Assembly (NCBI RefSeq): GCF_000213655.1
Contig: NC_015554.1
Coordinates: forward strand, 2,852,001 to 2,916,000
Direction of reading: 5' to 3'
Source: Alteromonas naphthalenivorans
GTDB lineage: Bacteria; Pseudomonadota; Gammaproteobacteria; Enterobacterales; Alteromonadaceae
DNA length: 64,000 nt
Part shown: positions 26,160-36,807 of the stretch, one piece after another
How positions within the stretch are numbered: the first letter of the stretch is position 1
Layout of the letters: every line of letters begins with the position of its first letter
Notes under the pieces: model-generated
What the model saw: the letters and a program-made list of their open reading frames with translations, nothing else
What the model was told of the DNA's origin: nothing
Database searches by the model: none
Position numbers and translations under genes: made by a program

Positions 26160-29100
26160 ATGGCGTATCTTTTTCAAACACTGCAGTCGAGAATAATTCT
26201 TCTCATCATTATGGTTGCCCTACCAGGGTTGATTGGTGTTTTTTACGACTCATACGTTGAAAGAGAGCGCGCTGTAGAAGCTGCCATAAGCCAATCGGTT
26301 AATACCGCCCAAGCCACTTCAAAATTCCAATCTGCGCTTATTGATAAAACACGTATTTTTCTGCAAAACCTTGCCAGCTTCGATGCGGTTAAAAATCCAA
26401 ACTCCCAAGCATGCAGTGCATTTCTTGCCGATGTACTTAAGGTAAATAGTAACTATATTAACCTCGGCGTACCACGGGCAGATGGCGAACTACTGTGTAA
26501 CGCCCACCCCATAAAAACCCCCGTAAATGTCTTCGATCGCGCTTACATTCAAGAGGCGCTAGCTACTCGTGAATTTTCGATAGGTGAATTTCAAATAGAC
26601 CGAGCAACTAACCTTACCAGTGTGAATTTTGCCTATCCGGTAATGAACACTACAAACGATTCTGTGGTGGCGTTAGTGGTAGCGGTTATCTCACTAGAAT
26701 GGTGGAGTGAAGCACTCTCTGAGTCCCATTTACCTGATAATACCGTGGCTTACATTACCGATAGCGAGAATAAAATTGTTGCCGCATATCCAACGAACAA
26801 TAGCCTCTTAGGGACCCCATTAAACACCTCCAGCGCTGCAATAGATAGTTCCAATACTGCAACTAATTCCAGCGCCTTTGTTAGCAATGCCCCCTATCAA
26901 CGGGTTTATGTAAAACGCCCATTATTTGAAGATGGCAAGCAAATCAATATCACGGTGGGCATTCCTCTTAAACAAACCCTTGAAGCCATTAATAAACGAT
27001 TGATTAAAACGGCGGGAATTTTGACCGCGATAGTCATACTACTTGTAGGTGTCTCAGTATGGGGGGTGCGAAGAAATGTACTGAAACCAATACGCACTTT
27101 ACTTCAATCTACTAAAGCTCTTGCTGAGGGCAAAGAGGTAAGCGACGCGCCGATGCATGGTAGTGTTGAGTTGGTTAAACTACAGCAACGCTTCACTTCG
27201 ATGGCAAAAACACGGCTTGAGGCAGAAAAACGACTCATCGATAGCCAAGCTTCCTTGCTGGAAAGTAAAAATATATTAGCAAGTCATATCGAAAATACGC
27301 CTTTAGGGTGCATAGCCTGGGATCCTCAGCTTATCTGTACCGATTGGAATAAATCGGCAGAATTTATTTTTGGCTATAAAAAAGAAGAAGCGATTGGTAA
27401 ACATGCTTCGGAGCTCATTATCCCCCCTGAACTTCAAACGGAAATAGACAACGGATTCGCTCAACTGCTTAAGAAAAAGGCGCCAAAGCGAAAAATAAAT
27501 AAAAACGTTACCAAACTAGGTCACCCCATAATCTGCGAATGGTATAGCACCCCTATTTTTGACCTAGCTGGCAACGTGATAAGCGTAACTTCGTTAGTTC
27601 AGGACATAACTAAGAACAAGCATCTAGAAGAAAAACTAAAACTATCAGCAAGTGTGTTTTCTCACGCAAGAGAAGGCATATTCATTACAGATAGCAACGC
27701 AAACATTATAGATGTGAACAAAACCTTCGTTGATATAACAGGCTATGAGCGAAACGAAGTGTTAGGCAAAAAGCCCAATATGTTTAAGTCAGGAAAACAA
27801 TCTCCAGAGTTTTACCATCACCTATGGGCATCTATTCTCAACAAAGGTTACTGGGCAGGAGAAATTTGGAACAAACGTAAAAATCATGAAGTTTATGCCC
27901 AACTATTAACCGTTAGCGCAGTTAATGATGATGAAGGCAATGTTAAAAATTACATCGCAATATTTAGCGACATTTCTGAAGCCAAAGAGCAGCAATACAA
28001 ACTAGAGCACATGGCACATTATGATGTATTAACTAATTTACCCAACCGCTCGTTGCTTGCCGAGCGGCTAGATAGAGCCCTGTCTCAATGTAAATCTGAT
28101 AAAGGGTTTGTGGCAGTAGCACTACTCGATTTAGATGGCTTTAAAGAAATAAATGATAACTTCGGTCATAGTGTGGGCGACGAACTTCTTGTGATCTTGG
28201 CTCATCGTTTAAAAGGAACATTGCGAGAAACTGACACTATTTCACGCTTTGGGGGTGACGAGTTTGTGACGGTATTGGCAAACTTAAAGCAACCTCAAGA
28301 TTTTGTTGCCATCATTAAGAATATGCTAAGAGTTGCATCAGAACCGGTAAAAATTGGTGAGAGCCAGCTTAAAGTATCTGCCAGTATCGGGGTAACGCTT
28401 TACCCTGCAGATAACACTGATGCTGACCAGCTTATCCGCCACGCCGACCAAGCGATGTATTTAGCAAAACAGAAAGGTAAAAATTGCTATCACTTATTTG
28501 ATATAGAGTCTGAGGACGCCATAAAAGCACGTCATGAAATACTCCAGAGCATAACCACAGCCCTACACAACAGAGAGTTCGTACTTTACTATCAACCGAA
28601 AGTGAATATGCGCACCGGAGAAATTATTGGCGCAGAGGCCCTTATTCGTTGGAAACACCCCGTTGAAGGCATACTCTCCCCTGCAGCCTTTTTACCGTTT
28701 ATTGAAAATCATCAGCTCAGTATAGATATTGGTGAATGGGTTATCGAAGAATCATTGCAGCAATTTAGTCGCTGGAATAAATTAGGGGTTCATATTCCCA
28801 TTAGTGTGAATATTTCTGCGTTGCAGATTCAGCAAAGAAACTTTCCTATTCGCTTAGCTCGTCTGTTGTCTAAAGTACCCAATGTTCCCCCTGAAGCGTT
28901 TCAGTTAGAAGTATTAGAAACCAGTAAGCTAGGTGATATTAAAAAAGTCGCGGAAATTATGGATGATTGCGTAAAGCTAGGGGTCACGTTCGCCATTGAT
29001 GACTTTGGAACAGGTTATTCCTCTCTCACTTACTTAAGGCGATTGCCGGCAAAGGTCATCAAGGTAGACCAAACCTTTGTACGTGATATGTTAATCGACC

Positions 29101-29348
29101 CAGAAGATAGAACTATTGTAGTGGGGGTTATCGCCCTAGCTAAATCGTTTAATCGCAGTGTTATTGCTGAAGGGGTAGAAACTATTGCCCATGGCACATC
29201 GTTGCTAAATTTAGGCTGCGAGCTAGCACAAGGGTTCGGTATAGCTCGGCCTATGCCCGCCACAGACATGCCTGATTGGATAGCGCACTGGTCCACTAAA
29301 ACCGAGTGGAAATCTCCTACCCCACAGCTTCTCGACAACGAGGCATAA
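26160..29348 (+). CDS. Membrane PAS-PAS-GGDEF-EAL cyclic-di-GMP protein
   Basis: 1062-residue inner-membrane sensor that can make and break c-di-GMP. Order: N-terminal membrane helix (about 10-28), periplasmic cache-like sensor (about 30-275), second helix (about 279-300), HAMP (about 300-355), two PAS domains (about 370-490 and 495-615), GGDEF (about 625-785) and EAL (about 800-1050). The GGDEF motif is intact at about residue 697 and is preceded by the inhibitory-site motif RETD five residues upstream. The EAL domain keeps EALIRW, FAIDDFGTGYSSL, a Lys in VIKVDQ and AEGVET, so both activities are plausible. Monocistronic. Confidence 0.92.
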   Translation: MAYLFQTLQSRIILLIIMVALPGLIGVFYDSYVERERAVEAAISQSVNTAQATSKFQSALIDKTRIFLQNLASFDAVKNPNSQACSAFLADVLKVNSNYINLGVPRADGELLCNAHPIKTPVNVFDRAYIQEALATREFSIGEFQIDRATNLTSVNFAYPVMNTTNDSVVALVVAVISLEWWSEALSESHLPDNTVAYITDSENKIVAAYPTNNSLLGTPLNTSSAAIDSSNTATNSSAFVSNAPYQRVYVKRPLFEDGKQINITVGIPLKQTLEAINKRLIKTAGILTAIVILLVGVSVWGVRRNVLKPIRTLLQSTKALAEGKEVSDAPMHGSVELVKLQQRFTSMAKTRLEAEKRLIDSQASLLESKNILASHIENTPLGCIAWDPQLICTDWNKSAEFIFGYKKEEAIGKHASELIIPPELQTEIDNGFAQLLKKKAPKRKINKNVTKLGHPIICEWYSTPIFDLAGNVISVTSLVQDITKNKHLEEKLKLSASVFSHAREGIFITDSNANIIDVNKTFVDITGYERNEVLGKKPNMFKSGKQSPEFYHHLWASILNKGYWAGEIWNKRKNHEVYAQLLTVSAVNDDEGNVKNYIAIFSDISEAKEQQYKLEHMAHYDVLTNLPNRSLLAERLDRALSQCKSDKGFVAVALLDLDGFKEINDNFGHSVGDELLVILAHRLKGTLRETDTISRFGGDEFVTVLANLKQPQDFVAIIKNMLRVASEPVKIGESQLKVSASIGVTLYPADNTDADQLIRHADQAMYLAKQKGKNCYHLFDIESEDAIKARHEILQSITTALHNREFVLYYQPKVNMRTGEIIGAEALIRWKHPVEGILSPAAFLPFIENHQLSIDIGEWVIEESLQQFSRWNKLGVHIPISVNISALQIQQRNFPIRLARLLSKVPNVPPEAFQLEVLETSKLGDIKKVAEIMDDCVKLGVTFAIDDFGTGYSSLTYLRRLPAKVIKVDQTFVRDMLIDPEDRTIVVGVIALAKSFNRSVIAEGVETIAHGTSLLNLGCELAQGFGIARPMPATDMPDWIAHWSTKTEWKSPTPQLLDNEA

Positions 29349-29377
29349 AAAAAGCCGACACGAGTGTCAGCTTTTTT
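29348..29377. terminator. Bidirectional terminator between GGDEF/EAL gene and argS
   Basis: AAAAAAGC, a C-A mismatch, then GACAC and GTGTC with a GA loop, then GCTTTTTT. A-tract and T-tract flank the stem, so it can work for both convergent transcripts. It begins at the last base of the plus-strand gene. Confidence 0.8.
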
Positions 29378-29453
29378 AAGTAACAACATAGGCATTGCAT
29401 GCTGAACATGTGCATTGGCAAATATTCGGCCGATAACGCTTATGCTATCTGAA

Positions 29454-31184
29454 TTACATTTTTTCCAATGTTTCGATACCAAGCAAGTTCAAGCCTTGGC
29501 TTAACGTGCTTGCCACAAGTGCTGATAAGGCCAGACGGCTGTCTCGTACTTTCAGTTCAATGCCGTCTTTTAGCATTGGGCAGGCTTCGTAGAAGCTCAT
29601 GAAGGCGCTAGCTAGTTCGTACAAGTAAGTACACAACACATGAGGCGTGGCATCACGTGATACCAAGCCCACCACTTCTTCAAACTGCAATAACAGTACC
29701 GACAAAGCGTGTTCTTGTTTTTCAACAATATTGATATCTACTGGCATGGTTTCAATAGCAACACCTGCTTTTCTGAATAAGCTTTTAACCCGCGTGTAAG
29801 CGTATTGCAAATACGGGGCAGTATTACCTTCGAAGCTCAACATGGTGTCCCAGTTAAACATATAGTCAGTGGTACGGTTTTTACTTAAATCGGCATATTT
29901 TACTGCGCCGATACCTACTTTACGGGCAACTTCCGCTAATTCGTCTGCTGATAAGTCGTTGTCACGTTCGGCAATCAATTTACCTGCACGTTCTACTGCT
30001 TCATCTAATAATTCAACCAGTTTAACCGTACCGCCGGTACGGGTTTTAAACGGCTTACCATCACTGCCCAACATCATGCCAAATGGGCAGTGTTCGTAGG
30101 TTTGTGCCTCTTCCATGAATCCCGCTTTACGACCTACTATTTCGGTTTGCTTGAAATGTAGCGCTTGGCGAGCATCAGTAAGAATAAGCGTTCTGTCGGC
30201 GTTTAACGTACCACTACGGTAGCGCATGGCGGCCAGGTCTGTGGTGGCATATAAATATCCGCCACCGGATTTTTGTACAATATAAACCGCAGGATTGCCT
30301 TCTTTGTCAGCCAACTCAGGAATAAATACTACTTGAGCGCCTTGGTCTTCTACTGCTATACCTTTTTCTTTTAACTCGCTTATCACGTTAGCTAAATCGT
30401 GGTTATAGGCAGACTCACCCATAATATCAGCACGGGTTAAGCTTACGTTTAATTTCTTATAAACGTCTTCAGAGTGTGCAATAGACACATCAATGAATTT
30501 TTCCCATAAGCTCAGGCATTTTTCATCACCGCCTTGAAGCTTAACCACGTATTCACGGGCACGATCGGCAAAGCCTTCTTCGTCATCAAAACGCACTTTG
30601 GCTTCACGGTAAAAGTCTTCTAAATCGGATAACGCCGTTTCAGCAACTTCTTGTTCCAGTTTGTCTGACAAATGCGCCAACAACATACCAAACTGCGTCC
30701 CCCAATCACCCATGTGATTTTGGCGAATGACTTTATGACCTAAGAACTCCAACACTTTAACTACAGCGTCACCAATAATGGTGGTACGTAAGTGCCCTAC
30801 GTGCATTTCTTTGGCTAGGTTTGGAGAAGAGTAATCGACCACAACGGTTTGCTCTGGCGATTTTGCTACGCCAATGCGTGGGTCGTGTAGCGCTAGCTCA
30901 CACTGATTTGCCAGCCACTCGTTGTTCAAATGAACATTGATAAAGCCAGGGCCAGCCACTTCTAGTTTACTGGCTACATCGTCAAGTTTTACAATCTCAA
31001 CAATCTTTTCTGCAATATCGCGAGGCTTTTGTCTAAGTTGTTTCGCCAACGCCATTGCGCCATTGAATTGATATTCACCAAATTCAGGACGAGCACTGCG
31101 CGATACTGGAATAGGTGCGTTTTCAACACCCATTGTTTCTAAAGCTTCACTAAATCGATTAATTAATAATGCATGTATATTCAT
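29454..31184 (-). CDS. argS: Arginyl-tRNA synthetase
   Basis: Class I synthetase charging tRNA-Arg, 576 residues as in E. coli. The HIGH-type motif is HVGHL in SSPNLAKEMHVGHLRTT, and the N-terminal Add-1 domain and C-terminal DALR anticodon domain (YAYTRVKSLFRKAG onwards) are recognisable. As in most ArgRS, a canonical KMSKS is absent. It lies 14 bases downstream of prfC. Confidence 0.97.
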   Translation of the reverse strand: MNIHALLINRFSEALETMGVENAPIPVSRSARPEFGEYQFNGAMALAKQLRQKPRDIAEKIVEIVKLDDVASKLEVAGPGFINVHLNNEWLANQCELALHDPRIGVAKSPEQTVVVDYSSPNLAKEMHVGHLRTTIIGDAVVKVLEFLGHKVIRQNHMGDWGTQFGMLLAHLSDKLEQEVAETALSDLEDFYREAKVRFDDEEGFADRAREYVVKLQGGDEKCLSLWEKFIDVSIAHSEDVYKKLNVSLTRADIMGESAYNHDLANVISELKEKGIAVEDQGAQVVFIPELADKEGNPAVYIVQKSGGGYLYATTDLAAMRYRSGTLNADRTLILTDARQALHFKQTEIVGRKAGFMEEAQTYEHCPFGMMLGSDGKPFKTRTGGTVKLVELLDEAVERAGKLIAERDNDLSADELAEVARKVGIGAVKYADLSKNRTTDYMFNWDTMLSFEGNTAPYLQYAYTRVKSLFRKAGVAIETMPVDINIVEKQEHALSVLLLQFEEVVGLVSRDATPHVLCTYLYELASAFMSFYEACPMLKDGIELKVRDSRLALSALVASTLSQGLNLLGIETLEKM

Positions 31185-31198
31185 AGTTGTTCTTTATC

Positions 31199-32788
31199 TT
31201 AATTTTCGCGCGTGTTTTTAAATTCGATGTCTGGAAAACGTTCTTGAGACAGCTGTAAGTTCACTCTAGTAGGTGCGATATAGGTAAGATTATCGCCACC
31301 ATCTAGTGCAAGGTTTTGCTCACCCTTGCGGCGGAACTCATCCAGCTTTTTCTCGTCTTTACAGTACACCCATCGGGCTGTATTTACGTTAATGTGCTCG
31401 TACAACGCATCAACATTGTATTCTGCCTTCAAGCGGGCGACGACCACATCAAACTGAAGCACACCTACCGCACCTACAATTAGGTCATTATTGGCAAGTG
31501 GCCTAAATACCTGTACTGCACCTTCTTCAGAAAGCTGAATAAGGCCTTTAAGCAATTGCTTCTGTTTTAGCGGATCTCGCAATCGAATGCGCTTAAATAA
31601 TTCTGGTGCGAAGTTAGGAATACCACTGAAGCGATAGTTATCGCCTGAGGTGAAGGTATCGCCAATTCGAATGGTACCGTGGTTATGCAGGCCAATAATA
31701 TCTCCCGCATACGCCTCTTCAAGCAAGGCTCTATCACCGGCCAAAAAGGTTAATGCATCAGAAATACGCACGTCTTTACCAAGTCGTGAGTGGCGCATTT
31801 TCATGCCCTTCTCGTACTTGCCAGACACAATACGGCAAAACGCGATACGGTCACGGTGCTTAGGATCCATGTTCGCCTGTATTTTGAATACAAAACCACT
31901 GAACTTGGTATCTGTCGATTCAACGGGGCTTTCGTCGGTCTCACGGCCTTGGGGCGCAGGTGCCCATTCAACCATGCCATCAAGCATATGATCGACACCA
32001 AAGTTACCCAATGCGGTACCGAAAAAGACTGGCGTAAGCTGGCCGTCTAAAAAGAGCTCTTTATCAAAGTCATTTGATGCACCGCGCACAAGCTCTAGCT
32101 CGTCACGTAAAGTTTCAGCTAGGTCGCTGCCAATGGCATCTTCAAGTTCAGGGTTATCTAGCCCTTTTAAGATACGAACTTCTTGAATAGTGTGCCCATG
32201 GCCACTTTGATACAAAATGGTTTCATCACGATAAAGGTGATAAACCCCTTTAAAGCTTTTACCGCAACCGATTGGCCAGGTAATAGGTGCGCAGAGAATA
32301 TCGAGTTCGCTCTCAACTTCATCCATCACTTCTAGTGGATCGCGAATATCGCGGTCAAGCTTGTTCATAAAGGTCAGGATAGGTGTGTCACGTAAACGAG
32401 TGACTTCCATCAACTTACGGGTTCTATCCTCTACCCCTTTCGCGGCATCGATAACCATTAAGCAAGAATCTACTGCGGTAAGTGTACGGTAGGTATCTTC
32501 CGAGAAATCTTCGTGTCCAGGCGTATCAAGTAAGTTAACCAGATGATCGTTGTAAGGAAATTGCATTACAGAGGTAGTTACAGATATACCACGCTCTTTT
32601 TCCATCTCCATCCAATCTGATTTAGCATGTTGGCCAGACTTTTTACCTTTTACCGTACCTGCAGTTTGCAGTGCGTTTCCGAACAACAGTACTTTTTCAG
32701 TAATGGTGGTTTTACCCGCATCTGGATGCGAGATAATAGCGAACGTTCTTCGCTTATTGATTTCGTTAAGAAAATCGGCATTTGCCAT
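31199..32788 (-). CDS. prfC: Peptide chain release factor 3
   Basis: GTPase that recycles RF1/RF2 from the ribosome. The 529 residues contain G1 SHPDAGKTT, the Thr of switch I in [10 protein letters not shown]3 DTPGHEDF and G4 NKLD, then the RF3-specific domains. Full length with no anomalies. Upstream of argS on the same strand. Confidence 0.97.
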   Translation of the reverse strand: MANADFLNEINKRRTFAIISHPDAGKTTITEKVLLFGNALQTAGTVKGKKSGQHAKSDWMEMEKERGISVTTSVMQFPYNDHLVNLLDTPGHEDFSEDTYRTLTAVDSCLMVIDAAKGVEDRTRKLMEVTRLRDTPILTFMNKLDRDIRDPLEVMDEVESELDILCAPITWPIGCGKSFKGVYHLYRDETILYQSGHGHTIQEVRILKGLDNPELEDAIGSDLAETLRDELELVRGASNDFDKELFLDGQLTPVFFGTALGNFGVDHMLDGMVEWAPAPQGRETDESPVESTDTKFSGFVFKIQANMDPKHRDRIAFCRIVSGKYEKGMKMRHSRLGKDVRISDALTFLAGDRALLEEAYAGDIIGLHNHGTIRIGDTFTSGDNYRFSGIPNFAPELFKRIRLRDPLKQKQLLKGLIQLSEEGAVQVFRPLANNDLIVGAVGVLQFDVVVARLKAEYNVDALYEHINVNTARWVYCKDEKKLDEFRRKGEQNLALDGGDNLTYIAPTRVNLQLSQERFPDIEFKNTREN

Positions 32789-32950
32789 GTATCTAAATTC
32801 CTATTTTGTACAACTATTTGTACAAAAAATAAAGTTAACTCTACGCCCTGATCATCAAGCAGATTGCCATAGCCTACACCCAGCAAAACCTTCCATCAAA
32901 GCATTGAAAAATTTGAGCGCTATTCTAGCAAAATAACTAAGTACTATAAA

Positions 32951-33379
32951 TCAAACACTCAGTACTTCTTTAAGCTTATCTAATGCTAGCTTATGTTTTT
33001 CATCTGGCATTTGGGCCAGATTAATCTGTTTCCACTTAATGGCCGGAAGTTCACTTACATCGTCTAGATTAAGTAATCCCCAATTCGGCTCTCGGTTCTT
33101 AAACGATAATAAAAAACCTTTTTCACTATTGGTCAGCCCCTGGTGAATCAGCGCTACCAAACGCTCTCTCACGGCCACCAGCTCCTTAAGCGGTACATCC
33201 GTCTCGCTCATATTTGCAAATTCACCGGCATAAAGATCAACCGATAAGCGCGGAAACTCTCTGACAAAGAGATTGATCGCCGTACCGCCTTTAAGCGCAA
33301 AGCATTCTTGTTTAGCGACAAATGGCAACACTTGCATCAATAACTGCACTTGCTTGTAATAAATACTGTTCCTATCCAT
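32951..33379 (-). pseudogene. abiEii: AbiEii-type toxin with in-frame internal deletion
   Basis: 142 residues against roughly 280-300 for full AbiEii-like nucleotidyltransferase toxins. The N-terminus keeps the first nucleotidyltransferase motif (ALKGGTAINLF) and reads up to LSVD. There the usual D-x-D metal-binding segment should follow, but the sequence jumps directly to a typical C-terminal region (LKELVAVRERLV, FKNREPNWGLL, DKHKLA-like end). The catalytic Asp pair and the middle of the protein are missing, so enzymatic activity is very unlikely. The frame is preserved. The gene starts two bases after the antitoxin stop. Confidence 0.8.
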
Positions 33380-33381
33380 AG

Positions 33382-34221
33382 CTAACTTTCGCTTTCCGTT
33401 GCCATATGTGACGGCACAGTGATCAAATAATCTGTATCCAGCTTTCCGCTTTTAGCCACAACACGCTTACCTGAACCTAAATCGTAGCTAGTTTCGCCTA
33501 GCTTCTTAAACCAAGGATAATTCTGACGTTTAGCCAACCAAAAAAACAAGCGTTTTACCTTTACACTTTTGCAAGCTTTTAAAAGTGTATCGAGTTTTCT
33601 GGGTGATAAATTCACTAGCCCCTGCATTATCTCATCAGCATGTTCAAAACTTACGGCATTGGGCAAATCCACCAGCAGTTCCAATAACGCTTTTTCAGGA
33701 CATGAAAAATATACAGGGGGAAGTTCGGCGCCCCATTCATGCAGCCTGATAAAACTTTTATCTTTTGTCAGCCATTCTGGCCATAAGGTATTAGTACTAT
33801 GCCCCTCACAGACAACGGGCAACGACAAACGCCCCAGCCATGATGGCAACTTGCCTTGTGCATATAGATGTATATGTGGCGTGCTGCCTAACGAAAGATA
33901 CTGCGACAACCCCGACAAAGACAATGCCGACAATCCGCCGACGATGACTGAAGGTAGATTATCCGAGTGGTGCATATTCATACGCTGCATTGAGGCGACC
34001 ACTCCTTCCCAGCTCAATGAGCGGGAATACTGGCTATATACGCCAGTAGCCAGTAATAATAAAGTTTCTGTTTTCACTGCGTTATCGATGGCATGGGTAT
34101 TTAAGCCTTGTTCAGCCAGCCACTTTTTAGTAGCCAGCATGCCATAAGGTAGAAGTGCTTTAAGAGACTGTTTGTAAGCCCCTTTTGCTACATCATCATG
34201 TGAAGTAGTGCTATCAACCAA
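33382..34221 (-). CDS. abiEi: AbiEi-type antitoxin (type IV TA system)
   Basis: 279 residues: an N-terminal winged-helix part and a larger C-terminal domain (with PEKALLELLVDLP and NLSPRKLDTLLKACKSVKVKRLFFWLA) typical of AbiEi antitoxins. These repress their own promoter and counter the AbiEii nucleotidyltransferase. The start is TTG at 34221 with AGAGGG eight bases upstream. It is the first gene of the locus and looks intact, while its toxin partner is deleted. Two palindromic operators lie just upstream. Confidence 0.82.
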   Translation of the reverse strand: MVDSTTSHDDVAKGAYKQSLKALLPYGMLATKKWLAEQGLNTHAIDNAVKTETLLLLATGVYSQYSRSLSWEGVVASMQRMNMHHSDNLPSVIVGGLSALSLSGLSQYLSLGSTPHIHLYAQGKLPSWLGRLSLPVVCEGHSTNTLWPEWLTKDKSFIRLHEWGAELPPVYFSCPEKALLELLVDLPNAVSFEHADEIMQGLVNLSPRKLDTLLKACKSVKVKRLFFWLAKRQNYPWFKKLGETSYDLGSGKRVVAKSGKLDTDYLITVPSHMATESES

Positions 34222-34254
34222 GCGGACAACCCTCTAGTTTACTATTAGCTTTAC

Positions 34255-34350
34255 TTACGGCGCTAATCGCCGTAAAAAACAACATACATAAACTAACATA
34301 ATAAATAGCGGTTTACTATTATTAACTTTTACGGCGTATAGCGCCGTAAA
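34255..34350. promoter_or_regulatory. Paired operator palindromes of the AbiE locus
   Basis: Two near-identical dyads: TTACGGCG/CGCCGTAA with spacer CTAAT (34255-34275) and TTTACGGCG/CGCCGTAAA with spacer TATAG (34328-34350). Their centres are 74 bases apart, about seven helical turns. AbiEi antitoxins are known to bind inverted repeats in their promoter cooperatively, so these are the probable autorepression sites. Confidence 0.75.
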
Positions 34351-34857
34351 TTAATCGAAATATAAACCGGTATCATTTGAAACAAAAGTGCTTTCAGTAT
34401 TAACAATACCGATATCCAGCATTATTTACACTTTTAGCGCTCAGCTTGACGACAGCGGAGACAAGACATGCGAAGTATGAGCCATGTAGGCTGCATGGCG
34501 TAACAGCCACAATAATTGTCTTCAATCGCTTTTTACGCATCGCAAGACGTAATGCCCAGCCTGTGATAATTCATTGCGCGTGAAACCATTGAATTTTTGC
34601 TTTAACTAGGGCGTGTAGTGCAGATTGTTTTGGTTGTTAAAAACAGTAATAATACCAAAATACTTTTGTCGTTATTGATAATGTACTGTGTAAACTATGG
34701 TATTAATGACCGCGATGAGTAGGTGTTGATGAATACTCGGGCGCTTATAATCCAACCGTGGACTGGCAGGCCTCTTAACACGCCCTCTCGTATATTAGCC
34801 TTGAAAGCTTTAGTCTTTCAAACTTGAGCTTCTAAAATAGTAAATAGACTGAAACCT
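34351..34857. other. Intergenic region between AbiE operators and LysR pseudogene
   Basis: About 500 bases without a supportable gene. A short GCCATG/CATGGC dyad is visible near 34480-34500. The promoter of the LysR pseudogene must lie at the right end. I see no RNA gene I can name. Confidence 0.3.
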
Positions 34858-35535
34858 ATGCCTGTTAATGCCAAAACCGAAGATATCGAAGCCTTTGTTG
34901 CTGTTGTAGATACTGGCAGCTTTTCTCGCGCATCTGAATTGCTCGGTCAGCAAGTGGCTAAAGTGTCTCGCGCTGTGGGACGTTTAGAAGGTGTACTTGA
35001 TGTCACCCTACTCAATCGTACCACCCGCCGATTAGAGCTAACCGAAGAAGGGCTAGTCTATTTACAGTACGCCCGTGATAGTTTGAATTTGTTGGAAAGA
35101 GGCGAAGAAGCGCTACGTTTGCTAAATCAAAAGCCTTCTGGATTATTAAGAGTAGACGCTGCAAGCCCATTCGTTCTGCATCAGATAACCCCGTTGATTG
35201 GCGAGTTTCGCGAAGCGTACCCAGAAATAAAACTCGATATCACCAGTCACGACAATATTATAGATTTGCTTGAACACAAAACCGACATTGCCATTCGAAT
35301 CGGTGACCTTAGCGATTCTAACCTACATGCAAAAACCTTGGGGCGAAGCGCGCTTCATATAGTGGCAAGTCCAGAATACCTCGCTAGCTCGAACGTTGAT
35401 GTTGCGCTGTCTTCATTGGGCAAACATCGACTCATTGGGTTTTCCAGTAGCGCAAGCTTGAACCGATGGCCTTTATCAGAAGAGGTTAAACTCAACTTCG
35501 ACTTAAAGGCATCTAGTGGGGAAACCATCAGGCAA

Positions 35536-35545
35536 CTATGCTTGG
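35536..35545. repeat. Target-site duplication, left copy
   Basis: CTATGCTTGG directly before the left end of the insertion sequence, repeated exactly at 36798-36807. Confidence 0.93.
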
Positions 35546-36797
35546 CAGGGTGAGATCGTGAATATTTATTGACCAGTTGGCGGAAACTAAACGATCAGTT
35601 TGACGATCCGGTTTAGTCGTGATCTTATACTCTCTTTTTGGGGAGTAAAACCATGTATATCGAAGCCTTCACCACCCACTTTGGGGAATTATCTGACACG
35701 CGTCAATCAGCAAAAGTGACCTATCCACTTGAGGATATTTTGTTTATCACCTTGTGTGGTGTCGTCGCTGGAGCCGAAGGGTGGAGCGATATCCGGGACT
35801 ATGCCGACGGTCATATTGGCTGGTTCCAACAACATGGTTACTTGCGCGATGGCGTCCCCGTTGATGACACTATTGCCCGTACCATTTCGCGTATCGACCC
35901 AGAGCAGTTTAGAGTTTGCTTTATCAACTGGATGCAGGCTGTACATGAAAGCACCGAAGGACAATTGATTGCGATTGACGGTAAAACGCTGCGAAGCTCC
36001 TACCAGCGCGGTGACCGCCAATCAACGATACACATGGTCAACGCGTTTGCCTGCACCAATAAAGTCGTTTTAGGTCAGGTTAAAACCTCAGAGAAGTCGA
36101 ACGAAATTACAGCGATCCCTGAGCTTATTCAGTTACTTGATGTTCAGGACACCTTGGTATCAATTGATGCTATGGGCTGCCAGACCAGCATCGCAGAGCA
36201 AATAGTCGAGCAAGGTGGTGATTACCTGTTCACACTCAAAAGCAATCAGGGCAAGCTCTGTAAAGCAGTCGAGGATGCGTTTACTGAGACACGGGAAGCA
36301 CCACTTGGTGGCTTAACCTTCGAGCAAAAGCGGGGTCGCATAGAAGCCCGGACATACCATGTGTTAAGTGCTGATGACGTGAGCAAAGCGTTCCCGCAAT
36401 GGCCTGAGTTAAAGACGCTTGGCATGAGCATGAGCTTCCGCCAACAACAAGGCAAAGCACCTGAACTGACATATCGCTACCATATCAGCTCCGCACCATT
36501 AAGTGAGAAGCAACTAGCCGAAGCAGTACGTTCTCACTGGGCTGTAGAGAACAGCTTGCATTGGGTACTGGATGTCAGCATGGGTGAAGACGACTGCCAG
36601 ATACACCAGAATCACGGTGCCGAAAACTGGTCGATGCTACGCCATTTAGCGCTAAACATGTTGCGGGCAGAGTCATCAAAAGGCAGCATACCCGCCAAGC
36701 AAAAACGGGCTTGGATGAAAGCCAGCTATCTGGAAGCTGTGCTAACTGCGGGTTTTAGTGGCATGATTAATTAGTGAGCACTCATGCGGTTGCCCTG
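35546..36797 (+). mobile_element. ISAs1-family insertion sequence, 1252 bp
   Basis: Ends are CAGGG at the left and CCCTG at the right, with imperfect inverted repeats (12 of the first 21 positions match). It is flanked by a perfect 10-bp duplication, typical of ISAs1 elements. It contains one intact transposase gene whose stop lies about 20 bases from the right end. The element looks complete and possibly active. Confidence 0.92.
35653..36774 (+). CDS. ISAs1-family DDE transposase
   Basis: 373 residues from ATG 35653 (preceded by GGGGAG). Typical order: N-terminal DDE_Tnp_1-associated segment (PLEDILFITLCGVVAGAEGW), catalytic Asp in AIDGKTLR, second Asp in SIDAMGCQ, and the C-terminal HWAVENSLHWVLDV segment with the Glu. 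All key motifs are intact. Confidence 0.95.
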   Translation: MYIEAFTTHFGELSDTRQSAKVTYPLEDILFITLCGVVAGAEGWSDIRDYADGHIGWFQQHGYLRDGVPVDDTIARTISRIDPEQFRVCFINWMQAVHESTEGQLIAIDGKTLRSSYQRGDRQSTIHMVNAFACTNKVVLGQVKTSEKSNEITAIPELIQLLDVQDTLVSIDAMGCQTSIAEQIVEQGGDYLFTLKSNQGKLCKAVEDAFTETREAPLGGLTFEQKRGRIEARTYHVLSADDVSKAFPQWPELKTLGMSMSFRQQQGKAPELTYRYHISSAPLSEKQLAEAVRSHWAVENSLHWVLDVSMGEDDCQIHQNHGAENWSMLRHLALNMLRAESSKGSIPAKQKRAWMKASYLEAVLTAGFSGMIN

Positions 36798-36807
36798 CTA
36801 TGCTTGG
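36798..36807. repeat. Target-site duplication, right copy
   Basis: CTATGCTTGG directly after the CCCTG right end, identical to 35536-35545. Confidence 0.93.

Noticed and set aside
34430..34620. Possible structured RNA upstream of the LysR pseudogene
   Set aside because: Only short dyads (GCCATG/CATGGC) are visible, with no conserved RNA family features, promoter or terminator.
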